Under the pieces are notes generated by a model. The model was not told where the DNA came from, searched no databases, and worked only from the letters and a program-made list of their open reading frames with translations. A program made the position numbers and the translations under genes. DNA of 64,000 bases from Enterococcus gallinarum NBRC 100675 (GTDB taxonomy: Bacteria > Bacillota > Bacilli > Lactobacillales > Enterococcaceae): positions 41,143 to 105,142 of the forward strand of contig NZ_BCQE01000016.1 of NCBI RefSeq assembly GCF_001544275.1. The letters are read 5' to 3'. Shown here in pieces: positions 9,846 through 18,585 of this stretch (positions within the stretch are counted from its first letter, which is position 1; the number at the start of each line of letters is the position of its first letter).

Positions 9846-11897
9846 ATGATAGATTATCGGTTAAGTTATCTTATTGGAGATTCAAAAGAAAAATATTTGC
9901 TTGATCAAGCAACTGAAATGACAAAAATGAGGAAAATAGATCTTCTTTTTGCAATTAAAAAGATCAATGAAATGGCGTCTGACTTATTTGAAACAGAAAT
10001 TTTAATAACGGAGACAGAAATTGAAATTCCTAAAACGATTACGCGGAATTGGATTGATCTCTTTTTTAATCAAAAGCGGGAGGAAGTTGTTTTTCTTGAA
10101 GAAGAACGTCAGGCAATGATTTTCTTGCTGACTTTTGCACAATTTGAGGAACTATCTGTCTACTATTTCCAAGACTTCCTGTCCGTCAGTAAAAATACGA
10201 TTTTAAAGGATTTGAAAAAGCTTCGAGCAGCACTGGTTGAACGTGGAGTAACCCTCGAATATTCTAGAAAAAATGGTTTTTTTCTAAATGGAGCTGAAGC
10301 TTCGATCCGCGGAGCCGCTTTTTATTTGCTAGGTATTTTAGCTGCCAGCCCCAATGGCAATCGTTTGTTGTATGAAGGACTATCATTAAAATCCCCAAAC
10401 CTGTATACGGATGTTCGCTTAAATTTTTCAATGACGATTGAAGAATTTGATCTAGTGTTTGTCCCTACTCGTTTTGAAGAAATGGTGTATTTCATTTCCT
10501 ATTTGATTTGCCGAACGGAAAACTATGAGATTGACTTTTTGCAAGAGGATCAAGCGCTTTTAGCGCCATTGATCGCACACAAGGCTAGCAATCAGTTCTT
10601 AGCGCATTTTTCGAAAATTAAAAACAGAAGCATAGAATCCTATTACTTCACAGTTATTTTCATGACGGTTCTTCAAGGGGAAATTCAAGATACCTCGCTA
10701 GAGTTTTTGTTGGAATGCTCCAGTGAGATCATTCATGAAATAGAACGCCTTTCTGCGATTGAATTCAAGAATTATCGCAAGCTACTCCTGGACCTTTTCT
10801 ATCATTTGGTTCCGGCTTATTTTCGAATCAAATTTGATTTTAAATTGAGCAATGTCTTAATTGACGAAATAAAAATGCAATACCATGAGATTTTTGAATT
10901 GACCAAATTAGTGTTATTTCCATTAAGGAAGCTCGTTCAAAAGGATATTCCTGACGAAGAGATTGGCTACTTCACGATTCTCTTCGGCGGCGAAATCAGC
11001 AATCAACGACAAAAGAAGAGAAATGCCCAGTTAAGAGCGCTGATTCTTTGTCCTAGCGGTATTAGTTCATCTTTGATTATGAAGTCTGAGCTACAGGAAT
11101 TGTTTCCGCAGATTGATTTTTCCGAAACAAGTTCCTTTGAACAATTCCATCATCAAGGTATGGATAGTGCATTTGATCTTATTTTCTCTAGTGTTCCAGT
11201 AAAGACAGATAAGAAGCTCTATGTGATCAATCCAATCATGACACAACTAGAAAAGAACGCATTAATGAGAAGAGTTCAGGAAGATTTTCTCTTTCCGAAG
11301 GTGTTGATTCCATCGGTGAATGAAATTCTAGATATTTTAATCCCTCATATTGAATTAAAGAATGGTATTACAAAAGAAAAGCTATACAACATTGTGCAAA
11401 AAAAAATGAACAAGGAAATGAAAAGAAGGGAAGATGATCGACCGATGTTATCAGAATTATTAACAGCTGACATGATTCAATTGACAGACCGTAAGATGGG
11501 CTGGGAAGAAGCGATTAATACAGCTGCTGACCCGTTAAAGAAGAAAGAAAAAATCAATCAAACCTATATAGAAGCAATGATTAACAAAGTGAAGGATTAT
11601 GGACCATTTATCCATATTGGTAAAGGTGTGGCACTGCCTCACGCACGTCCACAAGATGGGGTCAATGAGTTAGGAATGTCACTGCTGAAGGTGGATACGC
11701 CTGTGCTGCTTTCAGATGATGAAAAGCATCCGATTCAAATTTTTATTTGTCTAGCAGCCATTGATAATGAAATGCACTTAAAGGCGCTGGCGAGCTTAAC
11801 AAGAATTTTGTCGAATAAAGAGAAATTAGATACTTTACTAAATGCTTCAACAAAAGAAGAAATTTTAGAAATTATGACTGAAGGAGAAGATGAATAA
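9846..11897 (+). CDS. PRD-containing transcriptional regulator with fused EIIB-like and EIIA domains
   Basis: The ATG at 9846 is chosen because it follows GGGGGTAGGGAT. An upstream in-frame ATG at 9684 lacks this and adds atypical sequence. The 683-residue product has N-terminal helix-turn-helix regions (including SVSKNTILKDLKKLRA), PTS-regulation domains, an EIIB-like segment with LCPSGISSS (Cys402) and a C-terminal EIIA of the fructose/ascorbate class with VALPHARPQ (His599). The family (MtlR/LicR/UlaR-like PRD activators) is controlled by PTS phosphorylation. Its stop overlaps the EIIB start by one base. No separate EIIA gene exists in this operon, so the fused EIIA may also supply phosphate to EIIB. 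Confidence 0.88.
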   Translation: MIDYRLSYLIGDSKEKYLLDQATEMTKMRKIDLLFAIKKINEMASDLFETEILITETEIEIPKTITRNWIDLFFNQKREEVVFLEEERQAMIFLLTFAQFEELSVYYFQDFLSVSKNTILKDLKKLRAALVERGVTLEYSRKNGFFLNGAEASIRGAAFYLLGILAASPNGNRLLYEGLSLKSPNLYTDVRLNFSMTIEEFDLVFVPTRFEEMVYFISYLICRTENYEIDFLQEDQALLAPLIAHKASNQFLAHFSKIKNRSIESYYFTVIFMTVLQGEIQDTSLEFLLECSSEIIHEIERLSAIEFKNYRKLLLDLFYHLVPAYFRIKFDFKLSNVLIDEIKMQYHEIFELTKLVLFPLRKLVQKDIPDEEIGYFTILFGGEISNQRQKKRNAQLRALILCPSGISSSLIMKSELQELFPQIDFSETSSFEQFHHQGMDSAFDLIFSSVPVKTDKKLYVINPIMTQLEKNALMRRVQEDFLFPKVLIPSVNEILDILIPHIELKNGITKEKLYNIVQKKMNKEMKRREDDRPMLSELLTADMIQLTDRKMGWEEAINTAADPLKKKEKINQTYIEAMINKVKDYGPFIHIGKGVALPHARPQDGVNELGMSLLKVDTPVLLSDDEKHPIQIFICLAAIDNEMHLKALASLTRILSNKEKLDTLLNASTKEEILEIMTEGEDE

Positions 11898-12178
11898 TGA
11901 AATTTGCGGCGGTATGTGGATCAGGCTTGGGTTCAAGCTTTATGGTGGAAATGAATATTCAATCTGTACTTAAAGATTTAGGAGTAGAAGGCGTAGAGGT
12001 TGCTCATTATGATATGGGCAGTGCAGCCCCAGAATTAGCGGACACATTTTTTGTCGGCGGTGATTTAGCTGATAGCGCACAGCATTTAGGCAATGTAATT
12101 GTGTTAAATAGCATCATTGATATGGATGAGCTAAAGGAAAAGGTTCAAGCAGAATGTGTGAAACAAGGACTGCTATAA
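11897..12178 (+). CDS. ulaB: PTS EIIB component, ascorbate (Ula/Sga) family
   Basis: This 93-residue protein has the N-terminal phosphocysteine loop VCGSGLGSS (Cys7) typical of UlaB/SgaB-type EIIB domains. It overlaps the stop codon of the upstream PRD regulator by one base, indicating translational coupling, and precedes the matching EIIC by 43 bp. It takes phosphate from an EIIA (probably the one fused to the regulator) and phosphorylates sugar bound by EIIC. The symbol denotes family, not proven substrate. Confidence 0.9.
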   Translation: MKFAAVCGSGLGSSFMVEMNIQSVLKDLGVEGVEVAHYDMGSAAPELADTFFVGGDLADSAQHLGNVIVLNSIIDMDELKEKVQAECVKQGLL

Positions 12179-12221
12179 GATGAGATGTCTGGAAGGAAAG
12201 AAAAAGTAGGAGGATCAAAAA

Positions 12222-13586
12222 ATGAACGGTATTTTAAGCATATTAATTGATATTGCCAGTACGCCAGCGCTATTAGTGGCTCTGATTGCTATTTTAGGAA
12301 ATATCTTACAAAAGAAAGATACGGCTTCAATTGTTAAAGGCGGAATCAAGACATTTGTGGGCTTCTTAGTAGTAACAGCTGGAGCAGGTGTAATTGAAGG
12401 CTCATTGGCACCTTTCGGAGAAATGTTCCAAGCGGCCTTCAATATGCAGGGCGTTGTTCCGAATAATGAAGCGATTGTTGCTTTGGCACTTAATAAATTT
12501 GGTACGTACACAGCACTTATTATGTTAGTCGGAATGGCCTTTAATATTTTGATCGCGCGGATTACTCGGTTTAAATATATTTATTTAACTGGACATGCCA
12601 CACTTTACATGGCGTGTATGATCGCGGTGATTTTGAGTGTGACGGATATGGAAACTGTTCCATTGGTATTATTTGGAGGTTTGGCTTTGGGCTTGGCGAA
12701 CACGATCTTCCCAGCTATCGCACAGCCATTTACTCGCCAAATTACGAAGAACGATACGGTTGCTTTAGGACATACAGGGAATTTTGGATATGCACTGAGC
12801 GGTCTGATCGGTAAATTTGTAGGAAATAAAGAAAAATCGACTGAAGATATCAACTTCCCGAAAGGTTTGTCCTTCCTACGCGATTCCACAGTTAGTATTA
12901 CGATTACAATGGCAGTCGTTTATGTGATTGTTGCCTTATTTGCGGGAAATACTTTTGTAGCAGAAAACTTAAGCGGTGGCACAAACTATATTATTTATTC
13001 GCTGCAGCAGGCTGGCTCATTTGCGGCGGGGGTATTTGTTATCTTGGCAGGTGTTCGTTTGATCTTAGCAGAAATTGTTCCGGCATTTAAAGGAATCTCG
13101 GAGAAATTAGTTCCAAATTCAATTCCAGCATTGGATTGTCCAATCGTTTTCCCTTATGCACCCAATGCCGTATTGATCGGCTTTTTAACCAGCTTTGTTG
13201 GTGGAATTGTGAGCTTGGTGATCATGGTCTTAACCGGAACGACGGTAATTATTCCAGGGGTTGTGCCTCATTTCTTCTGTGGAGCAACTGCCGGTGTTTA
13301 CGGAAACGCGACTGGCGGACTGAGAGGAGCGGTAGTCGGATCTTTTGTTCATGGTGTTATTATCAGCTTTATGCCGATTCTCTTAATGCCTGTTATGGGT
13401 GAACTAGGCTTCCAGGGTTCAACCTTCTCTGACACAGATTATGGAGTAACCGGAATTTTCTTAGGAAATCTTGCCAATTTTGGTGGACAGGTCGCTGCGA
13501 TTATTGGAATTTTAGCAGTATTAGGAATCTTGATCGTTTTGACAGCTGTTACCAAAGGAAAAAAATCACGTGCGGTTTCTGAATAA
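12222..13586 (+). CDS. ulaA: PTS EIIC component, ascorbate (UlaA/SgaT) family permease
   Basis: This 454-residue membrane protein has eleven or so hydrophobic segments and the UlaA-type layout (GLANTIFPAIAQPFT, GHTGNFGYALSG). UlaA-family permeases form dimeric elevator-type channels taking up L-ascorbate and, in some members, other sugars. It has a strong AGGAGG site. The next two genes encode a split transketolase rather than the ascorbate-6-phosphate lactonase, decarboxylase and epimerases of a true ula operon, so the substrate may be a pentose or another compound feeding transketolase. Confidence 0.9.
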   Translation: MNGILSILIDIASTPALLVALIAILGNILQKKDTASIVKGGIKTFVGFLVVTAGAGVIEGSLAPFGEMFQAAFNMQGVVPNNEAIVALALNKFGTYTALIMLVGMAFNILIARITRFKYIYLTGHATLYMACMIAVILSVTDMETVPLVLFGGLALGLANTIFPAIAQPFTRQITKNDTVALGHTGNFGYALSGLIGKFVGNKEKSTEDINFPKGLSFLRDSTVSITITMAVVYVIVALFAGNTFVAENLSGGTNYIIYSLQQAGSFAAGVFVILAGVRLILAEIVPAFKGISEKLVPNSIPALDCPIVFPYAPNAVLIGFLTSFVGGIVSLVIMVLTGTTVIIPGVVPHFFCGATAGVYGNATGGLRGAVVGSFVHGVIISFMPILLMPVMGELGFQGSTFSDTDYGVTGIFLGNLANFGGQVAAIIGILAVLGILIVLTAVTKGKKSRAVSE

Positions 13587-13604
13587 TTCAAGGGAGAAGA
13601 TAGT

Positions 13605-14456
13605 GTGGAAGAAGTAACGCTTAAAAAGTTAGAAGTTTTAGCCACGAACATTCGCATCGATACGATCGAGGCGATCAGAAAGGTTGGTGCCGGACATATC
13701 GGCGGCTCGTTATCCATTGTGGAATTATTAGCAGTGCTCTACGGAAAACAATTGAACTATGATCCAAAGAATCCTCAGTGGGAGGAACGTGATCGAGTTG
13801 TTTTATCCAAGGGACATGCAGGAACTGCTTGGTATAGTGCGTTAGCAGAAGTTGGTTTCTTTGAGAAAAACTGGCTGATGACCTTGAATGAAGGCGGTAC
13901 AAGACTGCCTTCTCATCCAGATCGGACAAAAACACCCGGAGTAGATGCAACGACAGGCTTTTTAGGTCAAGGAACCTCGGTTGCGGCAGGAATCGCGACA
14001 GGATTGAAGTTGCAGAAGAAAGACAGTTATGTCTATTTAATTGTTGGTGACGGCGAATTAAATGAAGGACAATGCTGGGAGGCTTTTCAGTATTTGGCTC
14101 ATTTCAAGCTGAATAATTGCATCGTAATCATTGATGAAAATAAAAAGCAGCTGGATGGAACAACAAAAGAAATTTTGAATCCTTTTAATATTGAGGAAAA
14201 GATGCGGGCATTTGGTTTTAAAACAGTGAAGACCAAAGGAGATGACATACCAGCCATTGATCAGGCGATCACTGAGTGTAAAGCTATCAAAGATCAAGCG
14301 GTTTGTATCATTCTTGATTCTGTCAAAGGTCAAGGCGTACCTTTTTTTGAAGAAATGGCGGCTAATCACTCAGTAAAATTTGACAATGAGAAAACATTGG
14401 CACAGACAGAGAGTATCCTGGCTGATTTGCGAGAACGAATAAAGGAGTGTGGCTAG
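13605..14456 (+). CDS. Transketolase, N-terminal (TPP-binding) subunit
   Basis: This 283-residue protein covers the thiamine-pyrophosphate domain of transketolase. It has GHIGGSLSIVELLAVLYG at the N-terminus, SKGHAG, and the TPP motif VGDGELNEGQCWEA followed by N at the end of the motif. The start is GTG after AGGGAGAAG. It is half the length of a standard transketolase, and the other half is the next gene, which starts immediately after its stop codon. Together they move two-carbon ketol units between sugar phosphates of the pentose phosphate pathway. Split transketolases next to Ula-type PTS genes are known in Firmicutes. Confidence 0.93.
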   Translation: MEEVTLKKLEVLATNIRIDTIEAIRKVGAGHIGGSLSIVELLAVLYGKQLNYDPKNPQWEERDRVVLSKGHAGTAWYSALAEVGFFEKNWLMTLNEGGTRLPSHPDRTKTPGVDATTGFLGQGTSVAAGIATGLKLQKKDSYVYLIVGDGELNEGQCWEAFQYLAHFKLNNCIVIIDENKKQLDGTTKEILNPFNIEEKMRAFGFKTVKTKGDDIPAIDQAITECKAIKDQAVCIILDSVKGQGVPFFEEMAANHSVKFDNEKTLAQTESILADLRERIKECG

Positions 14457-15404
14457 ATGTTTATATTAGCAGATACTAGAGAAGTTGGAAAAGAACTTCG
14501 TGTTGCAGTGGTCGATGCTCTGAAAGAAACGATGGAAAACAACGAGAAGGTGATTGCTCTGGATGCCGACTTAGGCGCTGCCAGCAAATGGACGGATCTA
14601 ATCAAGACTAATCCCGATCGTTTCATCAATGTCGGAATTGCTGAAGCCAATATGGTAGGTGTCGCTGCAGGATTAAATCTTACTGGATACATTCCTTTCG
14701 TCCATACCTTCGGGCCATTCGCAACAAGACGTGTATTGGATCAAGTTTTTCTATCAGGTGCCTATTCTAAAAATACCATCAATATTTTTGGTTCAGATCC
14801 TGGATTTGCAGCTGGGCATAACGGCGGAACCCATACAACTTGGGAGGACGTGGCATTATTACGTGCTATCCCTGATGTGGTTATCTGTGATGCAGCTGAC
14901 GCTGTTCAGATGGAGTGGATCATTAAAGAATTTAGTCAATTGACTGGTGTGCATTATGTTCGTGGCAATCGTAAATGCGTTCGCGATGTTTATGAAGAAG
15001 GCTCGAGCTTTACATTAGGCAAGGGCAACCTGTTGAAAGAAGGTTCAGATTATCTAATCGTCGCGGCTGGACAACTAGTTTCTGAGGCTTTGGATGTGGC
15101 GGAGCATCTTGAAGAAAGAGGTATTACGGCAGATGTGATCGATATGTTTACGATTAAGCCGCTAGACAAGGAATTATTATTGGAGCGATTAATTGGTAAG
15201 AAAATGGTCATTACCATTGAAAATCACTCGATCACTGGCGGTCTAGGCAGTGCGGTAGCAGAAGTTTTAGCAGATAACGGCCTTGCTATTCCGCTGAAAC
15301 GTATCGGTGTCGATGAACGTTTTGGACAGGTGGGAACGCCAGCCTTTCTACAGAAAGAATTTGGCTTGACTGCGGAAAAAATCATCGAACAAATCGACGA
15401 ATAA
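14457..15404 (+). CDS. Transketolase, C-terminal (pyrimidine and C-domain) subunit
   Basis: This 315-residue protein contains the transketolase pyrimidine-binding domain (DADLGAASKW, NVGIAEANMVGVAAGL, HTFGPFATRR) and the C-terminal domain (TIENHSITGGLGSAV). It begins directly at the base after the N-subunit stop codon (TAGATG), so the two subunits are translationally coupled and should be made in equal amounts. It should assemble with the preceding subunit into an active enzyme in the cytoplasm. A terminator follows after 23 bp, closing the operon. Confidence 0.93.
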   Translation: MFILADTREVGKELRVAVVDALKETMENNEKVIALDADLGAASKWTDLIKTNPDRFINVGIAEANMVGVAAGLNLTGYIPFVHTFGPFATRRVLDQVFLSGAYSKNTINIFGSDPGFAAGHNGGTHTTWEDVALLRAIPDVVICDAADAVQMEWIIKEFSQLTGVHYVRGNRKCVRDVYEEGSSFTLGKGNLLKEGSDYLIVAAGQLVSEALDVAEHLEERGITADVIDMFTIKPLDKELLLERLIGKKMVITIENHSITGGLGSAVAEVLADNGLAIPLKRIGVDERFGQVGTPAFLQKEFGLTAEKIIEQIDE

Positions 15405-15427
15405 TCTAAAAAGAAAAAATAATTTAT

Positions 15428-15471
15428 AGGTGTTCAAGGGATCTGTAAGGATCTTTTGGGCACCTTTTTTC
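15428..15471 (+). terminator. Rho-independent terminator of the Ula-type/transketolase operon
   Basis: AGGTGTTCAAGGGATC and GGATCTTTTGGGCACCT form a long stem with G-U pairs, followed by TTTTTT. It is placed 23 bp after the transketolase C-subunit stop codon. Confidence 0.85.
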
Positions 15472-16168
15472 AGCAGTTCATCTGAGTTGCGGACCTATTC
15501 GATTAAAGAATTTGTTGTCATTTCTTATCTCAAATCATGCTATAATTGAATTAATCGGTTGAAAACTAAGAAGCAAGTCTGTTTTAACAGTCTTTAGTGG
15601 GTACTGTGTGTGTAATAGACGTGCTTTTTTCAGATGGAAGGCTGCGAAAGTTATAATCTATTTTTCTTTGAGAAAGAAGGAAAGTATATCGTTAAGCTAT
15701 TCCCACGTTTTATCGTTTCCCCATACTTCGTTGGTTATAAGCTACCCCACAGAATTTTTCTGAAGAGCATTCGCTTTTACTAAGAGAAGAATTTCGGAAA
15801 GAGTTTGTTAGAGAAATAAAAGAACATCAAAGCAGTTTATTTTTTTGAAAAAGTGCACAAATGACTCCGAAAGGAAATATGGATTGAACTTTTGAATAAG
15901 GCGCGATTAATATAGATAAATCAAATGTTAAATACTTAGATTACCATAAAAAAATGGCATTCGGGTACTTTTTTGACTCCTAATTACAAAAATATGAAAG
16001 TCCCTCAATAAATATTTATTTTTAACTAAGAATATCCGAGTGTACAGGCTATAATCAGCTAAAATAGTTAGTAAACAGGCTTCTTTACAAAAAAGTAACA
16101 TAATATGGTTTGTTGTTTTACATGTGAAATAGGCCAAGGAGAGTGAAGATAATTGAATAACGGAAGTC
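15472..16168. other. Gap with a possible leader hairpin and no intact gene
   Basis: A terminator-like structure lies at about 15570-15633: AAGCAAGTCT pairs with AGACGTGCTT, followed by a T run. Downstream, short plus-strand pieces such as REEFRKEFVREIKEHQSS (about 15783-15840) suggest a decayed gene that I cannot name. Stops are frequent in all frames. Confidence 0.45.
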
Positions 16169-16205
16169 ATTCTCGCGAAGTTCCATGATGGAGCTTCGCG
16201 AGAAT
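16169..16205. repeat. 37-bp near-perfect palindrome covering a start codon
   Basis: ATTCTCGCGAAGTTCCAT (16169-16186) is the reverse complement of ATGGAGCTTCGCGAGAAT (16188-16205) except for one G-T pair, with a single-base centre. The right arm contains the second of two tandem ATG codons of the following small gene (16185 and 16188). As RNA it could bury the start codon. As DNA it could be an operator or a palindromic repeat unit. Confidence 0.85.
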
Positions 16206-16424
16206 GTCTATAATTTGCAGTATGTGGTAGGAAATGAAATTAATTTTTTATTTCAAGAGGGACGACATGATCTCTCGGGGATAGTGATGAAAAAGTACAC
16301 TCACAGCTGTTTAGTTGATATTAGCCAAGATACTAGGCTTACTCGGGATGAATTTGATCTATATAATCAGAAGGTTGTTGTGAATTACAAACAAAACAAC
16401 GGGATGGTTTATTATTGTGGATGA
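16185..16424 (+). CDS. Small hypothetical protein, DUF2187-like
   Basis: This 79-residue protein has a central segment, VGNEINF, RHDLSGIVMKKYTHSCLVDI, that resembles short DUF2187/YkvS-type beta-barrel proteins (VGDxVEF, GxVxKxYxxSVLVDI). That resemblance is by eye and moderate. No good Shine-Dalgarno lies at normal distance, because the start region is a large palindrome. The AAGGAGAG at 16135-16142 is more than 40 bases upstream. Its end overlaps the next small gene by 8 bases. The function is unknown. Confidence 0.55.
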   Translation: MMELRENVYNLQYVVGNEINFLFQEGRHDLSGIVMKKYTHSCLVDISQDTRLTRDEFDLYNQKVVVNYKQNNGMVYYCG

Positions 16425-16596
16425 TGCAGCATTCGAAGATTTAGAACTTCATGTATTAACGCTAGCTTTTCAAATAGAAGAATTAAAGAAAAATGCTACG
16501 ATTAACAAGCAAAGGAACTCATTGAAAATGATTGAAGCGGATTATCGGTATTACAAAAGACAATATGACCAGCAGGTGAAAAAATGGAGAAGGTAA
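16417..16596 (+). CDS. Small hypothetical protein, charged and helical
   Basis: The GTG at 16417 opens a 59-residue frame: acidic at the start (MDDAAFEDLELH), then a lysine/arginine-rich helix containing MIEADYRYYKRQYDQQ. It overlaps the preceding small gene by 8 bases, so the two probably form a translationally coupled pair. No family was recognised and no membrane segment is present. A terminator-like hairpin lies 66 bp downstream. Confidence 0.5.
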   Translation: MDDAAFEDLELHVLTLAFQIEELKKNATINKQRNSLKMIEADYRYYKRQYDQQVKKWRR

Positions 16597-16653
16597 TTCC
16601 GAAAAAAGTTTCTTTTGGCGATTGGGATTAATTGTTGATAATGGAGGAATAAA

Positions 16654-16699
16654 ATGAATGGCGATGCAGACGTTTGATGTCTACATCACCATCTTTTTT
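16654..16699 (+). terminator. Hairpin with T run, containing a seven-codon open frame
   Basis: GATGCAGAC (16663-16671) pairs with GTCTACATC (16679-16687), followed by ACCATC and six T. A good ribosome site (GGAGG) precedes the ATG at 16654, which opens MNGDADV before a stop at 16675-16677 inside the stem. It is either the terminator of the small gene pair or a remnant leader. Confidence 0.55.
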
Positions 16700-16762
16700 A
16701 ATACTCGAAAGCTCGTTGTTGAAAAAAACTAACTTTTCTTCAACAGAGGTTTTACGTGCGAA

Positions 16763-16977
16763 TCAAGCCGAGTATTTCCTCGATATTCTTTGTTTGATGA
16801 AACTGTATAAGACAGTAAAGAAAGCAAGTCCTAATGCTAAGTAGACCAACGCAACACAAAAGAACGCTGATTCAATTAGCATTCCGCATGAATCGAGATA
16901 AGAACCGACAAGGACAGAAGTCGAAAATAACAAAATACTCAAGAAAATAAATATACAAGAAATAATGATTTTTTCAT
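16763..16977 (-). pseudogene. Small two-helix membrane protein, frameshifted at a poly-A tract
   Basis: On the minus strand an AAGGAG site is followed by an ATG (975-977) and six A residues. As written the frame stops after 12 codons. Adding one A to the tract opens a 71-residue protein beginning MKKIIISCIFIFLSI, with a second hydrophobic segment (FFCVALVYLALGLAFF) and a basic tail (KQRISRKYSA). A TATAAT box lies upstream. It may be a true pseudogene, a slippage-dependent or phase-variable gene, or a sequencing error. The family was not recognised. Confidence 0.5.
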
Positions 16978-17103
16978 AGATTCTCCTTCTTTGTTTTTCT
17001 AAATTATATAGAATATAACTTAAGAAAAGATAAGTGTGACAAAATTGTTAGGTGTGAAAGGCATTGAGATGTCAATCAGCTTTGTCCTTTGTAGTATGTC
17101 ATT

Positions 17104-17532
17104 GTGATCAATGAGACAGAGGATTTGGGACTAGACGAGACAGAATCAACGGCAATTGCTATGCAATTTATATTCAGTAGTGTAAGCAATTATGATTCTA
17201 TACAACAGACAGTGAACGTCACGAAAAATATCTTGGAGATTATTTCCACCATCCAATACCATTTTCAAATCAAAATCGACCAGAACTCGATAAATTTTTC
17301 TAGATTAGTATCCCATCTTCAATATTTTTTGATTCGCTAGGTAAAGGGAACCAAAATGATGGATATAAGTGAAGAAATGATTCGCATTGTCCTTGATCAA
17401 TATCAGTCCTCCTTTCAATGTGTAGAAAAAGTGATACGTTTTTTGAACAAGGTCGATAATGTGAAGCCGCCATTAGAGGAGGAAGTGTATTTGACGATGC
17501 ACATAGAAAAAATTCGTCAGATGAAGATGTGA
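17104..17532 (+). pseudogene. BglG/LicT-type antiterminator, truncated PRD relic
   Basis: The frame reads as the end of PRD1 and most of PRD2 of a LicT-like antiterminator: LGLDETESTAIAMQFI, QTVNVTKNILEII, then YHFQIKIDQNSINFSRLV. After an in-frame TAG at 17338-17340 it continues with SFQCVEKVIRFL and LTMHIEKIRQ. The N-terminal RNA-binding domain is missing and the TAG splits the PRDs, so no working antiterminator is made. No beta-glucoside PTS remains beside it. Confidence 0.8.
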
Positions 17533-17571
17533 ATAATGCCGTTTTTTGAGACCGCCTAATTTATATGATAC

Positions 17572-17607
17572 AAGCACCATTCCTTTTTTTGGAATAGGTG
17601 CTTTTTT
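17572..17607. terminator. Bidirectional terminator
   Basis: AAGCACCATTCC and GGAATAGGTGCTT form a stem with a T-rich loop, followed by TTTTTT on the plus strand. It lies between the LicT relic and the end of the minus-strand kinase gene (17614) and could serve both. Confidence 0.8.
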
Positions 17608-17613
17608 CTGCTA

Positions 17614-18585
17614 TTATCGATTGATACTTAGTTCCTTGATTTTCGTTAATTGGATGTCATCAATAAATTTATCTACCTGATTTTTGTCAATTGTTCCATT
17701 TGTTTCGAACAAAGAATTAGAAATACCACAGGCCATTGCATATCTGAGAGAATCTTCAATGGAATAACCTTGACTGATAGCATAAGCCATTCCTCCAACT
17801 GTAGAGTCGCCGCAGCCTGTGGTATTAACGACAGTGACCTTGGGAATTTGAATATCATAAATAGTAGTCCCATGCTTAACAAGTGCTCCATCTTCACCTT
17901 GAGAGATCATAATAGTTTCGACATTGTCAAACATAGGATCGTGCAGGATTGTAATTAGTTCTTTGATTGACTGAATCTTTCTGCCAATTAGTTCCTCCAA
18001 TTCATGGGTGTTGGGTTTAATAAAGCTTGGTCGTACTGTTTTCTGTTTTAAACAATTTTCCAACTGTTCACCAGAGATATCCATCAAGATCGGGAAAGAC
18101 TCTCCAACGATTGAGCGGATAAAGTGAAGCAAATGGTAGTGGAAATTGGCATCGTCCGAATTGACTGACCCAGAAATACAAATTACATCGATTTCGTATG
18201 TTTTTAAGAGATTACTAATATGTCTGAAAAAAAGCTGCTCATTTTCTTTGGAAAGATAGAGACCTTTTTCTACTAGCTCAGTGTGAGTGTTTCCGTCATG
18301 CATGATTGTGATTGCATTTCGTGAATTCCCTTCAACAGTTAAAAATTCAAGATGGTAACGCTCCTCAGCAATTAAGGTATCCAAAATCATTTTTCCGACA
18401 GGACCACCCAGGATGCCAGTCAAAATTACTTCTTTACCTGATTGTGCGATGACTCGACCAGCATTGATACCTTTTCCGCCAATCGACGTGTGGGGATTTT
18501 CGACCCGGTTTACTTGATCCAAATTCAATGAAGAAACAAGGTAGTTGTAATCCATTGAGGGATTGAGCGTAATTGTTAGGATCAT
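17614..18585 (-). CDS. PfkB-family sugar-phosphate kinase (1-phosphofructokinase/tagatose-6-phosphate kinase type)
   Basis: This 323-residue protein begins MILTITLNPSMDYNYLV, with the N-terminal GGKGINAGRV motif and the C-terminal PfkB signature NTTGCGDSTVGG (catalytic base Asp260; most relatives have GAGD or GSGD). The FruK/LacC subfamily phosphorylates ketose monophosphates to bisphosphates with ATP. Its start overlaps the stop of the upstream DeoR regulator by 4 bases. The divergent neighbours are a galactitol-type PTS and an aldolase, which suggests it makes the bisphosphate that the aldolase cleaves. The substrate is not known. Confidence 0.9.
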   Translation of the reverse strand: MILTITLNPSMDYNYLVSSLNLDQVNRVENPHTSIGGKGINAGRVIAQSGKEVILTGILGGPVGKMILDTLIAEERYHLEFLTVEGNSRNAITIMHDGNTHTELVEKGLYLSKENEQLFFRHISNLLKTYEIDVICISGSVNSDDANFHYHLLHFIRSIVGESFPILMDISGEQLENCLKQKTVRPSFIKPNTHELEELIGRKIQSIKELITILHDPMFDNVETIMISQGEDGALVKHGTTIYDIQIPKVTVVNTTGCGDSTVGGMAYAISQGYSIEDSLRYAMACGISNSLFETNGTIDKNQVDKFIDDIQLTKIKELSINR

